Shown piece after piece: positions 1 through 7,592 of a DNA stretch of 10,076 nt. This stretch comes from Candidatus Desantisiibacteriota bacterium (GTDB taxonomy: Bacteria; JACRDZ01), in contig JACQWU010000047.1 of the NCBI GenBank assembly GCA_016209155.1, positions 1 to 10,076 on the forward strand. The letters are read 5' to 3'. The number at the start of each line of letters is the position of its first letter. Within the stretch, counting starts at the first letter, position 1. A program made the translations under genes and the position numbers. The notes under the pieces are model-generated. The model saw only the letters and a list, made by a program, of their open reading frames with translations, was not told where the DNA came from and made no database searches.

Positions 1-96
1 ACCTGTTTCTTTTGAATCAGGAATAATAAATCCATAACCAAAAATTATTTCGGGTATTAGTAATAGAAAAAGAATATAGAGCAATCTAATTTTCAT
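1..96 (-). CDS. N-terminus of an exported protein, cut by the window edge
   Basis: Only the first 32 codons are present; the reading frame stays open to base 1. The start ATG (bases 96-94) follows a strong ribosome site, TAAGGAG (rc of 104-110). The peptide begins MKIRLLYILFLLLIPEIIFG, a basic N-terminus plus a long hydrophobic run, and a signal-peptidase site after IFG is plausible. The visible mature part begins YGFIIPDSKETG. It lies 19 nt after the stop of the CsgG-like/Cache gene on the same strand, so the two are probably cotranscribed and act in the envelope together. The short GFIIPDS stretch faintly recalls the region just before VIT domains in VIT/VWA proteins, but this is far too little sequence to assign a family. 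Function unknown. Confidence 0.75.
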   Translation of the reverse strand, partial: MKIRLLYILFLLLIPEIIFGYGFIIPDSKETG

Positions 97-115
97 ATAT
101 TTTCTCCTTAGAGCC

Positions 116-1387
116 TTATTCAATCTGTTTAATAATTCCAATCGACCAGCGCATTTCCATATAAGGATGAAATGCAAAAATATAAGCTTTCTTTTTCTCC
201 TGGAACAAATCCCAACTGCTTAATCCATTTTCCATTTTCATGAGTACTCTTTTTTTAGAAAGGGTACTATTTTTATGTAAATCTGATAACATATTATCTT
301 TTTTTGATGACATAAGCACTATACCATTAAAATCAATCATGCAGGCTTCTCCCTCTTGCTCCGCATAACTTGTAAAAATGTCGAACAGTTCATCCGGTTT
401 CCATTCTGCCACTAAAAGCCCGGATTTTTTATTATCCGAATCAAACAAAGGCACAGCCATTATAATCACAAAATGAGATATTTCCCTTGATCTTTCAATA
501 TCAGATATATAAATTTCTTTGGGTTTTGATGTTCTTGTTCGCTGGAAATACGTATAATTGCTTTCATCAATGCTGCTATCAACAACTTGCCCAAGAAGTA
601 TTTTCTTAAAAGTTTTACCACTTTCATCTAAAATTTTTAAAACCGGGAATGAGACTATTTCAGGAGTCAAATTTTCAACCGTGAATGAATTTTCTGAAAT
701 TTTATCAAACGGACCGACCCTCCCGCATAAAGTTAAAAAATCTCTTGCTTTCTGTCCTAAATTTTTTTTAACTGTTTCAGTTAAATGAACAGTTTTATTT
801 CTTAATACTTCACCCTCTTTGGATTTCTCTACTATTACTCTTTTTTGCATCATTTCTTCCCATGAAATTTCAGGTTCAACTTGAGGAGGCAAATATGAAG
901 TTTTAGTACCAACGAGTTCAAGAATAGATTGTGTTGCGGTATTTATAATTTCTTGATCGTCATATAGGCACTGTTTATTTATAATATTAATAGTTTTGGC
1001 TTTTTTTGCATCAACCAGTCTTAAATCAAGAATACAAATATTGCCCATTTTTCCTATTGCACCGGTAATCATCTGATCAATACCCAATGACTGCGCAAGT
1101 TCAGCAATTATACTATCTTCAGAGTCCTGATAATTTAATTGCTGTTTTAGTCCCAGATTTTTCAGAATAGTTTTCATATCTTCTTCTGCAAGAAGATCAT
1201 ATTTTCCGGTTGAAAATATTCTTTGTCTTAAAATACCCGTTAAAATTTTTGCTTTTTCATTATCAATCCCCAATGTAGTTAAATCATAAACACCTAATTT
1301 AATTTTATCCTGTGCTTTTGTAATATTTGGGATTAGAAGAGATATGCCAAGAAAGAGAATAATCGTTTTAAATTTTCTCAAAAACAT
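116..1387 (-). CDS. Exported CsgG/LpoB-like domain fused to a Cache-type sensor domain
   Basis: This is a 423-residue exported protein. Residues 1-25 form a signal peptide ending NITKA-Q, with no lipobox cysteine. Residues ~28-160 resemble the CsgG/LpoB/DUF2380-type alpha-beta domain: a first strand IKLGVYDL, a helix with ILRQRIFSTGKYDLL, then SLGIDQMITGAIGKMG and a strand containing LDLRLVD. Residues ~205-420 resemble a double-Cache ligand-binding domain, with FPVLKILDESG, the YF pair at 280-281, IYISDIERS, VIIMAVPLFD, SGLLVAEWKPDELF, ACMIDFNGIVLMS and a final MRWSIGII. Cache domains normally sit outside the membrane and bind small ligands for chemoreceptors or kinases. Here there is no second membrane helix and no kinase, HAMP or methyl-accepting region. 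The protein therefore probably senses or binds something in the periplasm and acts through a partner (inference). The unit continues into the exported protein at 1-96. The annotated ATG may not be the true start; see the ribosome-site entry. Confidence 0.8.
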   Translation of the reverse strand: MFLRKFKTIILFLGISLLIPNITKAQDKIKLGVYDLTTLGIDNEKAKILTGILRQRIFSTGKYDLLAEEDMKTILKNLGLKQQLNYQDSEDSIIAELAQSLGIDQMITGAIGKMGNICILDLRLVDAKKAKTINIINKQCLYDDQEIINTATQSILELVGTKTSYLPPQVEPEISWEEMMQKRVIVEKSKEGEVLRNKTVHLTETVKKNLGQKARDFLTLCGRVGPFDKISENSFTVENLTPEIVSFPVLKILDESGKTFKKILLGQVVDSSIDESNYTYFQRTRTSKPKEIYISDIERSREISHFVIIMAVPLFDSDNKKSGLLVAEWKPDELFDIFTSYAEQEGEACMIDFNGIVLMSSKKDNMLSDLHKNSTLSKKRVLMKMENGLSSWDLFQEKKKAYIFAFHPYMEMRWSIGIIKQIE

Positions 1388-1395
1388 TCCTCCTT
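1382..1395 (-). promoter_or_regulatory. Ribosome binding site of the CsgG-like/Cache gene, with an alternative TTG start
   Basis: The minus strand reads AAGGAGGAATG. A full Shine-Dalgarno AAGGAGG sits only one base before the ATG at 1387-1385, which is too close for normal initiation. Codon 3 of the same frame is TTG (1381-1379), seven bases after GGAGG, which is ideal spacing. Translation may therefore start at TTG, giving a protein two residues shorter. The signal peptide is unaffected either way. Confidence 0.55.
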
Positions 1396-1411
1396 ATATT
1401 AATTATTAAAG

Positions 1412-1439
1412 ATTATATTTAATATCAATTTATTGTCAA
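1412..1439 (-). promoter_or_regulatory. Sigma-70-type promoter for the CsgG-like/Cache gene
   Basis: On the minus strand there is a perfect TTGACA (rc of 1434-1439), a 16-base spacer and a perfect TATAAT (rc of 1412-1417). Transcription would start near 1405, giving a leader of only about 18 nt before the ATG at 1387. The promoter faces away from the helicase promoter in the same ~215-bp gap. Both hexamers match consensus, so strong housekeeping expression is likely. No operator-like inverted repeat is evident around it. Confidence 0.7.
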
Positions 1440-1474
1440 TTAATTTTATTTCAAATGAATTTTAGATGAAAAAC

Positions 1475-1503
1475 TTGACATGTATTATTAAAACTGTTAT
1501 TCT
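1475..1503 (+). promoter_or_regulatory. Sigma-70-type promoter for the helicase gene
   Basis: A perfect TTGACA (1475-1480) is followed by a 17-base spacer and TATTCT (1498-1503), which matches four of six positions of the -10 consensus. Transcription would start near 1510, leaving an AT-rich untranslated leader of about 94 nt before the ATG at 1604. Long leaders are common on cold-induced helicase messages, but no specific cold-shock element or stable hairpin is recognisable here. The promoter lies inside the upstream extension of the open frame, which argues against a start at 1466. Confidence 0.5.
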
Positions 1504-1603
1504 TATTTTAAATAACTGCAACATATGGATAAAAACTACATATTGTACTTTCCTAATACATCAATGGTTTTTCCTTAAATGTAAAAAAAGAAAGAAGAAA
1601 TAT

Positions 1604-1867
1604 ATGGGATTTAGAACATTTAATTTACACACGAGTGTCATGGCGGGAGTAAATGCCGCGGGGTATAAAATACCGACACCAATTCAACTTAAAGCTATTC
1701 CGCCAATATTAACGGGGAAAGATGTAATGGGGCTTGCACAAACCGGAACCGGCAAGACAGCAGCTTTTGTACTGCCGATACTAAATCGTTTAATGGAAGG
1801 GCAACGCAGAATAGTTCGCGCTCTAATAATTTCTCCAACGCGCGAACTGGCAGAGTGCGCAGTATAA
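1604..1867 (+). pseudogene. DEAD-box RNA helicase (RhlE type), 5' fragment of a disrupted gene
   Basis: This 87-codon fragment encodes the start of an ATP-dependent RNA helicase. It shows the Q motif (GYKIPTPIQ, residues 20-28), Walker A motif I (AQTGTGKT, 45-52) and motif Ia (PTRELA, 78-83). It then ends abruptly with ECAV and a stop. The rest of the helicase continues at once in another frame from 1855. Compared with RhlE-family proteins, about 14-16 residues between PTRELA and the GG motif are missing, so roughly 40-50 nt have been lost and the frame changed. The start at 1604 begins MGFRTFNL, matching the usual N-terminus of the family, with a weak AAGAAG ribosome site upstream. The frame is open back to 1466, but those residues look unlike any helicase. 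An assembly or sequencing error remains possible. The fragment alone cannot be an active helicase. Confidence 0.85.
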
Positions 1868-2865
1868 CAGTTTACGGCGGTGTGAATATTCAGCCGCAAG
1901 TACAAAAACTGCGCACTGGTGTAGAAATCGTTGTAGCATGTCCTGGCCGATTGCTCGATCTTATTAACCAGCGTGCTATCAACCTGGCTAATATAGAAGT
2001 GCTTGTACTTGATGAAGCGGACAGAATGCTGGACATGGGCTTTTTACCTGATATTAAAAAAATAATCAAAAACATACCAAAAAAAAGACAGACCTTACTA
2101 TTTTCAGCAACTATGCCTGATGATATAAGGAATCTTGCACACGAAATTTTAAACTCTCCCGTTACAATACAAATTGATATAGCTGTGCCGGCGGGTTCTG
2201 TAACACATGCGCTTTATCCGGTTGAACAGCAGCTTAAAACAGAACTGCTGCTTAAATTATTAAAACATACTGATACTGATTCTGTGCTTATTTTTACACG
2301 CACTAAACAGCGTGCTAAACGATTAGGGCTGCAATTAGAAAAATCAGGATATAAAGCAGTATCTCTTCAAGGAAATTTATCACAGAACCAGCGGCAGGCG
2401 GCTCTCGATGGATTTCGAAAAGGAAGATATCAAATACTTGTAGCAACTGATATAGCTGCACGCGGGATAGATGTCTCAAGCATATCTCACGTAATAAACT
2501 ATGACATGCCCGATACTACCGACGCTTACACCCACCGAATAGGACGCACAGGCCGTGCCGCTAAAACCGGCGATGCATTCACGTTTATTACCGGTGAAGA
2601 TACCGGCATGGTACGCGATATAGAACGTATTCTCGGCAAAAAAATAGAACGCCGCATACTTAGTGACTTTGATTATAAAAAACAAGTCCCTGTACATGTA
2701 CCAAAAACAATTAGTGCTTACCCTTCGCACAGAACACAACATCACAGCGGACATTCAACTGCACCGGCAAAACAGCATAAATATATAGGAGAAAGAACAA
2801 ATAAACCAAAATTCAAAAGCACATTATCTTCAAATTCATCAAAATGGGGTGTTACACATAAATAA
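1855..2865 (+). pseudogene. DEAD-box RNA helicase (RhlE type), 3' fragment of a disrupted gene
   Basis: This 336-codon open frame carries the rest of the helicase. Counting from the GTG at 1855, it has the GG motif (VYGGV, 6-10), motif Ib (CPGR, 29-32, with C where T is usual), the DEAD box (53-56), motif III SAT (84-86), motif IV (LIFTRTK, 145-151), motif V (ATDIAARGID, 197-206) and motif VI (HRIGRTGR, 227-234). A basic, Ser/Thr/Lys-rich tail follows. The Q motif and Walker A lie in the other fragment, so this piece alone lacks ATP binding. The GTG has no Shine-Dalgarno sequence in front of it and is an open-frame boundary, not a convincing start. All C-terminal motifs are intact, so the disruption is recent or artefactual. 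Family members unwind short RNA duplexes in ribosome assembly and RNA decay. G+C is clearly higher here than in the TPR gene to the right. Confidence 0.85.
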
Positions 2866-2951
2866 TTATAATTCTTGATGGTTCTATACCTGATAAACTC
2901 ATCATGAAAATGATTGATGAATCATATAATCTGGTTGCCGCAAAATATTAA
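2862..2951 (+). pseudogene. C-terminal remnant of an MmcQ/YjbR-family protein
   Basis: Directly after the helicase stop, a 29-codon frame reads IIIILDGSIPDKLIMKMID and continues ESYNLVAAKY before its own TAA (2949-2951). This matches the conserved tail of the small MmcQ/YjbR (DUF419, CyaY-like fold) family. In E. coli YjbR the corresponding stretch is a strand ending LDGSLPD, then a helix containing DASY. The remaining ~80-90 N-terminal residues of the family (total usually ~115-120) are absent, and the frame is closed upstream by a stop at 2859-2861. There is no start codon or ribosome site. It appears to be the end of a gene whose front was deleted at or near the helicase 3' end. MmcQ/YjbR proteins are often described as DNA-binding, but their role is poorly defined. 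It ends five bases before the convergent TPR-SLH stop. Confidence 0.7.
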
Positions 2952-2956
2952 ATATT

Positions 2957-4924
2957 CTAATTTAAATAACTGTTGTTATTGATATAATTATTCAAAAGAT
3001 TTATTGATTTTAAAGCTTCTTCTCCTGAGGCATTAGCATCTGCTCTAAATGTATTATCGGAAAATCCCGGCAAAATTCCAAGGAGAGAATTAATTATTAT
3101 CGCATTATAATTCGTATGAATAGATTCAATATCACTATATGGAGAAATTTTTGCTGATTTTGTAAAATCCCTATTTTTAATCTTTTCATTTGATAATTTA
3201 TTATATACATTTTTTAAATATTCAGCCAAATCCGCTCTTGATATGGTTCTATCTGGATAAAACATACGGTTTGGGAAAAGTTCCATAATTTCATTTTCAA
3301 CTGCTTTTTTTATTTGATTTTTTGCCCAATGTTCATCTATATCAATAATTATCAAACCTTTACCTTTATTTGCTATTTTCCTGTCTAATTCCATTAATTC
3401 AACTAGTAAAGCGGCAAGTTCTCCGCGCGTAATATTTGGAGATCCGGATAAACCGGTTATATGCAATGATATTACTGAATTATCATTTTTTAATTTAAAA
3501 AAATCATACGCTTCTTTATTAGATGAATCCAATTTCAATATTTGTTTAAAATATTTATATGCCATATCCACATTTTTTTCTTTATTATATATTTTTGCAA
3601 GTCCAACTAAAGCCGGCACATACAGCTTATCAAATTCTAATGCTTTATTATAAAATTTTTTGGCGTTATCTAAATTATCCATTGCTAAATATACAGACCC
3701 TATTTTTATATAAATTGGAATATAGCCCTGATAATCCTCCTGAATTAAAGTATACTTAGTTAACGCCTCTTCATAATAAGCATTAAAATACAAAATATCA
3801 CCTGCATCAAGTATTTTATGAATTTGTTCTAGTTTATTTTTAATTAAATCAAGCTGTAATTGCACTTCATTATCATCATCAACATTTTTAACTTTTTTAA
3901 AAATGTTTTCTGCTTTTTGATATTCCTTCATGTTATAATATAGTTTTGATAAACCAGTATAGGCAGGTATAAATTCTTTATTAAGTTCAATGACCTTATT
4001 AAATATTTCTTCTGCAAGATTATATTTCTCCTGCTGCGTATAAATTTTAGCTATCTCAATATATGAGAATAAAAAATTATTATTTATTTCAATACTTTTT
4101 TGAAAAGAAATCAGGCTTTTCTCTATATCCCCATTATCAAATAGCTTTTTCCCTAAATTGTAATGGTTTTCCGCACTATTTTCATATAGCTCTTTTTGTT
4201 TTTTTAATTCCATTATACCTGTCAGGGCATGTTTATTTTCAGGTAAAATTACCAGCGCTCTATTATAATATTTTTCAGAATATTCAAAATTATTCATACT
4301 GCGATAAATATCTGCAAGCCCTTGTATTGCCGAACTATTTTCAGGGAATATTCCAAGTATTTGAAAATAATTTATTAATGCCTGATTAAATTCATTTAAT
4401 GCAAAATAGCATTTTGCCAGTGATAGATAAACATCTATATTTTGGTTATCATATTGGAGAGCTTTTTGAAAATCGCCGAAGGCTTGTTTGTATTTATGAT
4501 TATTTAGTTTTTCATATCCGCTTTTGTAAAAATTTTTACATATATTTTCATCTTTTTGGTTTATTTCAGGTAAAATATCATTTATTAATTTTTTATATTC
4601 AGAGTAATTATTTTCTTTAATTGATAAATCAAATATAGCTTCTAAGGCAGGTACGAATTTTTTATCGAGGAATATTGCTTTAAAAAAACACTCTTTTGCT
4701 TCTTTATATTTTTCCTGTTTGATATATATATTACCTTTTAAAACATACGCATTCTTATTTTCGCTGTTTTTTTCAATACTTTTATCAACCCATTGCATTG
4801 CAAGATCAAGATTACTTGTTTCAAAATAAAATAAGGCTTTACTATATTCTTCCGCTATATTCTGTTCAAATCCAAAAATTGTCATGGATCCAAATAACAA
4901 AATAAAAACAACAATTTTTTTCAT
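2957..4924 (-). CDS. Exported TPR-repeat protein with C-terminal SLH modules
   Basis: A 655-residue exported protein that starts MKKIVVFILLFGSMTIFGFE, a clean signal peptide. Residues ~20-465 hold about twelve tetratricopeptide-type helical hairpins of ~34 residues. The best-preserved unit reads YNLAEEIFNKVIELNKEF, and units are joined by the usual proline or charged turns. Residues ~497-640 are S-layer homology-like: NITRGELAALL, then IDEHWAKNQIKKAVE, then FYPDRTISRADLAEYL, then a weaker unit around SDIES and GFSDNTFRAD. SLH modules typically anchor proteins to cell-wall polymers, so this is probably a periplasmic or surface scaffold that binds partners through its TPR face. I chose the ATG at 4924-4922 because AAGG lies five bases upstream; the upstream in-frame ATG at 4951 lies inside valS and has no ribosome site. 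It starts 10 nt after valS ends and is likely cotranscribed with it. Strongly AT-rich. The specific partner is unknown. Confidence 0.85.
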   Translation of the reverse strand: MKKIVVFILLFGSMTIFGFEQNIAEEYSKALFYFETSNLDLAMQWVDKSIEKNSENKNAYVLKGNIYIKQEKYKEAKECFFKAIFLDKKFVPALEAIFDLSIKENNYSEYKKLINDILPEINQKDENICKNFYKSGYEKLNNHKYKQAFGDFQKALQYDNQNIDVYLSLAKCYFALNEFNQALINYFQILGIFPENSSAIQGLADIYRSMNNFEYSEKYYNRALVILPENKHALTGIMELKKQKELYENSAENHYNLGKKLFDNGDIEKSLISFQKSIEINNNFLFSYIEIAKIYTQQEKYNLAEEIFNKVIELNKEFIPAYTGLSKLYYNMKEYQKAENIFKKVKNVDDDNEVQLQLDLIKNKLEQIHKILDAGDILYFNAYYEEALTKYTLIQEDYQGYIPIYIKIGSVYLAMDNLDNAKKFYNKALEFDKLYVPALVGLAKIYNKEKNVDMAYKYFKQILKLDSSNKEAYDFFKLKNDNSVISLHITGLSGSPNITRGELAALLVELMELDRKIANKGKGLIIIDIDEHWAKNQIKKAVENEIMELFPNRMFYPDRTISRADLAEYLKNVYNKLSNEKIKNRDFTKSAKISPYSDIESIHTNYNAIIINSLLGILPGFSDNTFRADANASGEEALKSINLLNNYINNNSYLN

Positions 4925-4938
4925 AAAAACCTTTTTAT
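4925..4938 (-). promoter_or_regulatory. Ribosome binding site fixing the TPR-SLH start
   Basis: The minus strand reads GGATAAAAAGGTTTTTATG, placing AAAGG five bases before the ATG at 4924. The site overlaps the valS stop codon (4937-4935), which suggests translational coupling. The alternative ATG at 4951 is preceded only by A/T-rich sequence without a Shine-Dalgarno match. Confidence 0.6.
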
Positions 4939-7583
4939 CCCCTTTTTTCATAGAGTTTTTCTTTTATTTTATTTAATTCGGACAGCTTATTTTTTTCTTT
5001 TTCCACCACTTCTTTTGGAGCTTTATCTATGAAATTTTGATTGTTTAATTTAGCTGTAACAAAACTTAATTCTTTATCAATTTTTTCTATTTCTTTTTGA
5101 AGCCTCATACGTTCTGCATTAATATCTGTTACTATGTTTTCAGGCAGAACATATATTTCTATGTCCGGTAATACGGCAACTGACATATCGTTTGTTTTTA
5201 CAATGTTATCTGTTATTTTAATTTCCCCTGAACGTGTTAAATCAATTATATATTTCATGTTTTCTTTTATAATCCTGCTTTTTTCATTATCAATTACTTT
5301 AAGCCATATTAATATTTTTGCACTCGGTGCTATTTTCATTTCACCGCGAATATTCCTGATTGCAGTTATAATATCAAATAAAATTTTCATATTTTCCAAA
5401 GAGTTAACATTAATATCTTTATTTTTCACTTTAGGCCAGGTATTTATCATTATGCTCTTTTTTTCTGTTGATTTATGTATTGGCAATATTTGCCATATTT
5501 CTTCTGTTATAAAAGGCATAAAAGGATGAAGAAGGCAAAGGCTCTGCTCAAGCACACGTATAAGCGTATATTGCGCTGTCCTTTTTTCTTCAATAGAACA
5601 ACTTTCGTTATACAATCTTTCTTTTGCAAGTTCTATGTACCAATCACAAAACTCATGCCATATAAATTGATACAAATTTAAAGCCGCATCATTAAATTTA
5701 AAGGCTTTTATAGCGTTAGTAACATCCAGTGTTACCTGATTCATTCTTGTAATTATCCATTTATCAGCTAAAGTAAATTTTAATTTTTTCCGCGGGATTG
5801 GTTTGTAATCCTTAAGATTCATAAGTGTAAACCGGGAGGCATTCCATATTTTATTTGCGAAATTTCTATACCCTGAAATTCGTTCTTCGGCAAGACATAT
5901 ATCTCTTCCCTGTGCCGCAAATGCGGCAAGTGTAAAACGAAAAGCATCCGTACCATATTGATCAATCATTATAAGAGGATCGATTACATTACCTTTTGAT
6001 TTACTCATTTTCTGCCCTTCTGCATCTCTTACAAGAGCATGTATGTATACTTTTTCAAAAGGTACATCACCCATAAATTTAAGTCCCATCATTATCATTC
6101 TCGCTACCCAGAAAAAAAGAATATCAAATCCTGTAACAAGAACTGATGTAGGATAAAACATTTTTAATTCTTCGGTTTCTTTCGGCCATCCAAAAGTGGA
6201 AAATGGCCATAACCCCGAACTAAACCATGTATCCAGAACATCTGTGTCCTGTACTAAATTACTGCTTTTACAGTTTTCGCATTTTAAGGGAGCATCTACC
6301 GCAACATTTATTTTTCCGCAATCTTTGCAATACCATACAGGGATTCTATGCCCCCACCATAACTGGCGGGAGATACACCAATCTTTAATATTATTCATCC
6401 ATTCAAAATAAGTCTTTTTCCAGCCTGACGGGATTATTTTTACCTTACCGGTTTTAACAGTCTTTATAGCAGGAACAGCAAGTTCTTTTATTTTAACAAA
6501 CCACTGTTTTGAAAGATATGGTTCAACCACTGTTTTGCATCTATAGCAATGTCCTATTGAAATGTGATAAGGCTCAATTTTAGATAGATATCCGCCATCT
6601 TTTAAATCATTAAGAAGCAATTCCCTGCATTTATACCTGTCAAGTCCGTTATATTTACCGGCTTTTTCGTTCATTGTTCCATCGTCATTCATAACTTTTA
6701 TTTTTTCAAGATTATGACGTACTGCCACTTCAAAATCATTTGGATCATGCGCGGGAGTAATTTTTACTATACCAGTACCAAATTTAGGATCAACATATTT
6801 ATCGCTAATTATAGGGATTTCCTTATCAAGAATAGGGAGAATAACTTTTCTCCCGATTAAATGCTTATACCGGTCATCATCAGGATTAACTGCAACAGCA
6901 GTGTCTCCAAGCATGGTTTCGGGTCTGGTGGTTGCCACCTCAATGAAATTGGTTCCACCTTTTATATAATATTTTATATGCCATAATTTGCCTTCTTCTT
7001 CAACATGTTCAACCTCAATATCCGACAATGCGGTTTTACATCTCGGACACCAGTTAATAATATAATTACCTTGATAAATTAATCCTTCATTATAAAGACG
7101 CACAAAAACTTCTCTTACTGCCAGGGATAATCCTTCATCTAATGTATATCTTTCCCTTTCCCAGTCACATGAACTTCCAAGGCGCTTTAATTGATTAATT
7201 ATCATGCCGCCTGATTTTTCTTTCCATGACCATATTCTTTTTACAAATTCTTCCCTGCCGATTTGTTCTTTATTTAGACCTTCTTCTTTCAGCATTCTTT
7301 CAACAACATTCTGCGTTGCTATCCCTGCATGATCAGTTCCCGGCATCCAAAGCACATTGTATCCCTGCATTCTTTTCCATCGCGCAAGAATATCTTGTAA
7401 AGTATTATTCAGCGCATGTCCCATATGCAGTGACCCTGTAACATTGGGCGGAGGAATCACAATAGAATAAACCTTCTTTTTATCGACAGTATTTGCATGA
7501 AAATAATTATTTATAAGCCAGTATTCATACCACTTTTTTTCAATATCACCGGGTTCATAAGTTTTATTCAGTTCTTTTTCCAT
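4935..7583 (-). CDS. valS: Valyl-tRNA synthetase
   Basis: The enzyme attaches valine to tRNA-Val in the cytoplasm (EC 6.1.1.9). At 882 residues it has the normal bacterial length. The class-I HIGH signature appears as HMGH at 53-56, within PPPNVTGSLHMGHALN, a form typical of ValRS. KMSKS is at 525-529, in GQKMSKSKGN. The editing (CP1) region between them contains ATTRPETMLGDTAVAVNP, which hydrolyses mischarged Thr-tRNA. Cysteine pairs CPRC, CYRC, CKDC and CENC suggest zinc-ribbon inserts. The tRNA-anticodon domain includes FCDWYIELAKERLYNE, and the last ~65 residues are the ValRS-type C-terminal coiled coil. The start ATG is nine bases after the citramalate synthase stop. A good AAGGAG lies 13 bases upstream within the end of that gene, unusually far, and no other in-frame start fits better. 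No T-box leader is possible in a 9-bp gap. Confidence 0.97.
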   Translation of the reverse strand: MEKELNKTYEPGDIEKKWYEYWLINNYFHANTVDKKKVYSIVIPPPNVTGSLHMGHALNNTLQDILARWKRMQGYNVLWMPGTDHAGIATQNVVERMLKEEGLNKEQIGREEFVKRIWSWKEKSGGMIINQLKRLGSSCDWERERYTLDEGLSLAVREVFVRLYNEGLIYQGNYIINWCPRCKTALSDIEVEHVEEEGKLWHIKYYIKGGTNFIEVATTRPETMLGDTAVAVNPDDDRYKHLIGRKVILPILDKEIPIISDKYVDPKFGTGIVKITPAHDPNDFEVAVRHNLEKIKVMNDDGTMNEKAGKYNGLDRYKCRELLLNDLKDGGYLSKIEPYHISIGHCYRCKTVVEPYLSKQWFVKIKELAVPAIKTVKTGKVKIIPSGWKKTYFEWMNNIKDWCISRQLWWGHRIPVWYCKDCGKINVAVDAPLKCENCKSSNLVQDTDVLDTWFSSGLWPFSTFGWPKETEELKMFYPTSVLVTGFDILFFWVARMIMMGLKFMGDVPFEKVYIHALVRDAEGQKMSKSKGNVIDPLIMIDQYGTDAFRFTLAAFAAQGRDICLAEERISGYRNFANKIWNASRFTLMNLKDYKPIPRKKLKFTLADKWIITRMNQVTLDVTNAIKAFKFNDAALNLYQFIWHEFCDWYIELAKERLYNESCSIEEKRTAQYTLIRVLEQSLCLLHPFMPFITEEIWQILPIHKSTEKKSIMINTWPKVKNKDINVNSLENMKILFDIITAIRNIRGEMKIAPSAKILIWLKVIDNEKSRIIKENMKYIIDLTRSGEIKITDNIVKTNDMSVAVLPDIEIYVLPENIVTDINAERMRLQKEIEKIDKELSFVTAKLNNQNFIDKAPKEVVEKEKNKLSELNKIKEKLYEKRG

Positions 7584-7592
7584 AACAAAATT

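Noticed and set aside
1-96. Assignment of the truncated protein to the VIT/VWA family
   Set aside because: Only a dozen mature residues are visible and the resemblance is a few residues long.
1466-1603. Upstream extension of the helicase frame to an ATG at 1466
   Set aside because: The extra 46 residues look unlike any helicase N-terminus, no ribosome site precedes 1466, and a good promoter (1475-1503) lies inside this stretch.
1850-1870. Programmed -1 frameshift joining the two helicase pieces
   Set aside because: No slippery heptamer is present, and a shift would not restore the ~14-16 residues missing between motif Ia and the GG motif.
2901-2914. ATCAT-GAAA-ATGAT hairpin as a terminator
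   Set aside because: The stem is only five base pairs with no following T-run, and the bases are explained by the YjbR reading frame. I see no convincing terminator between the convergent genes.
5134-5529. Plus-strand open frame opposite valS
   Set aside because: Antisense shadow of the well-supported valS coding strand, with no ribosome site or recognisable domain.
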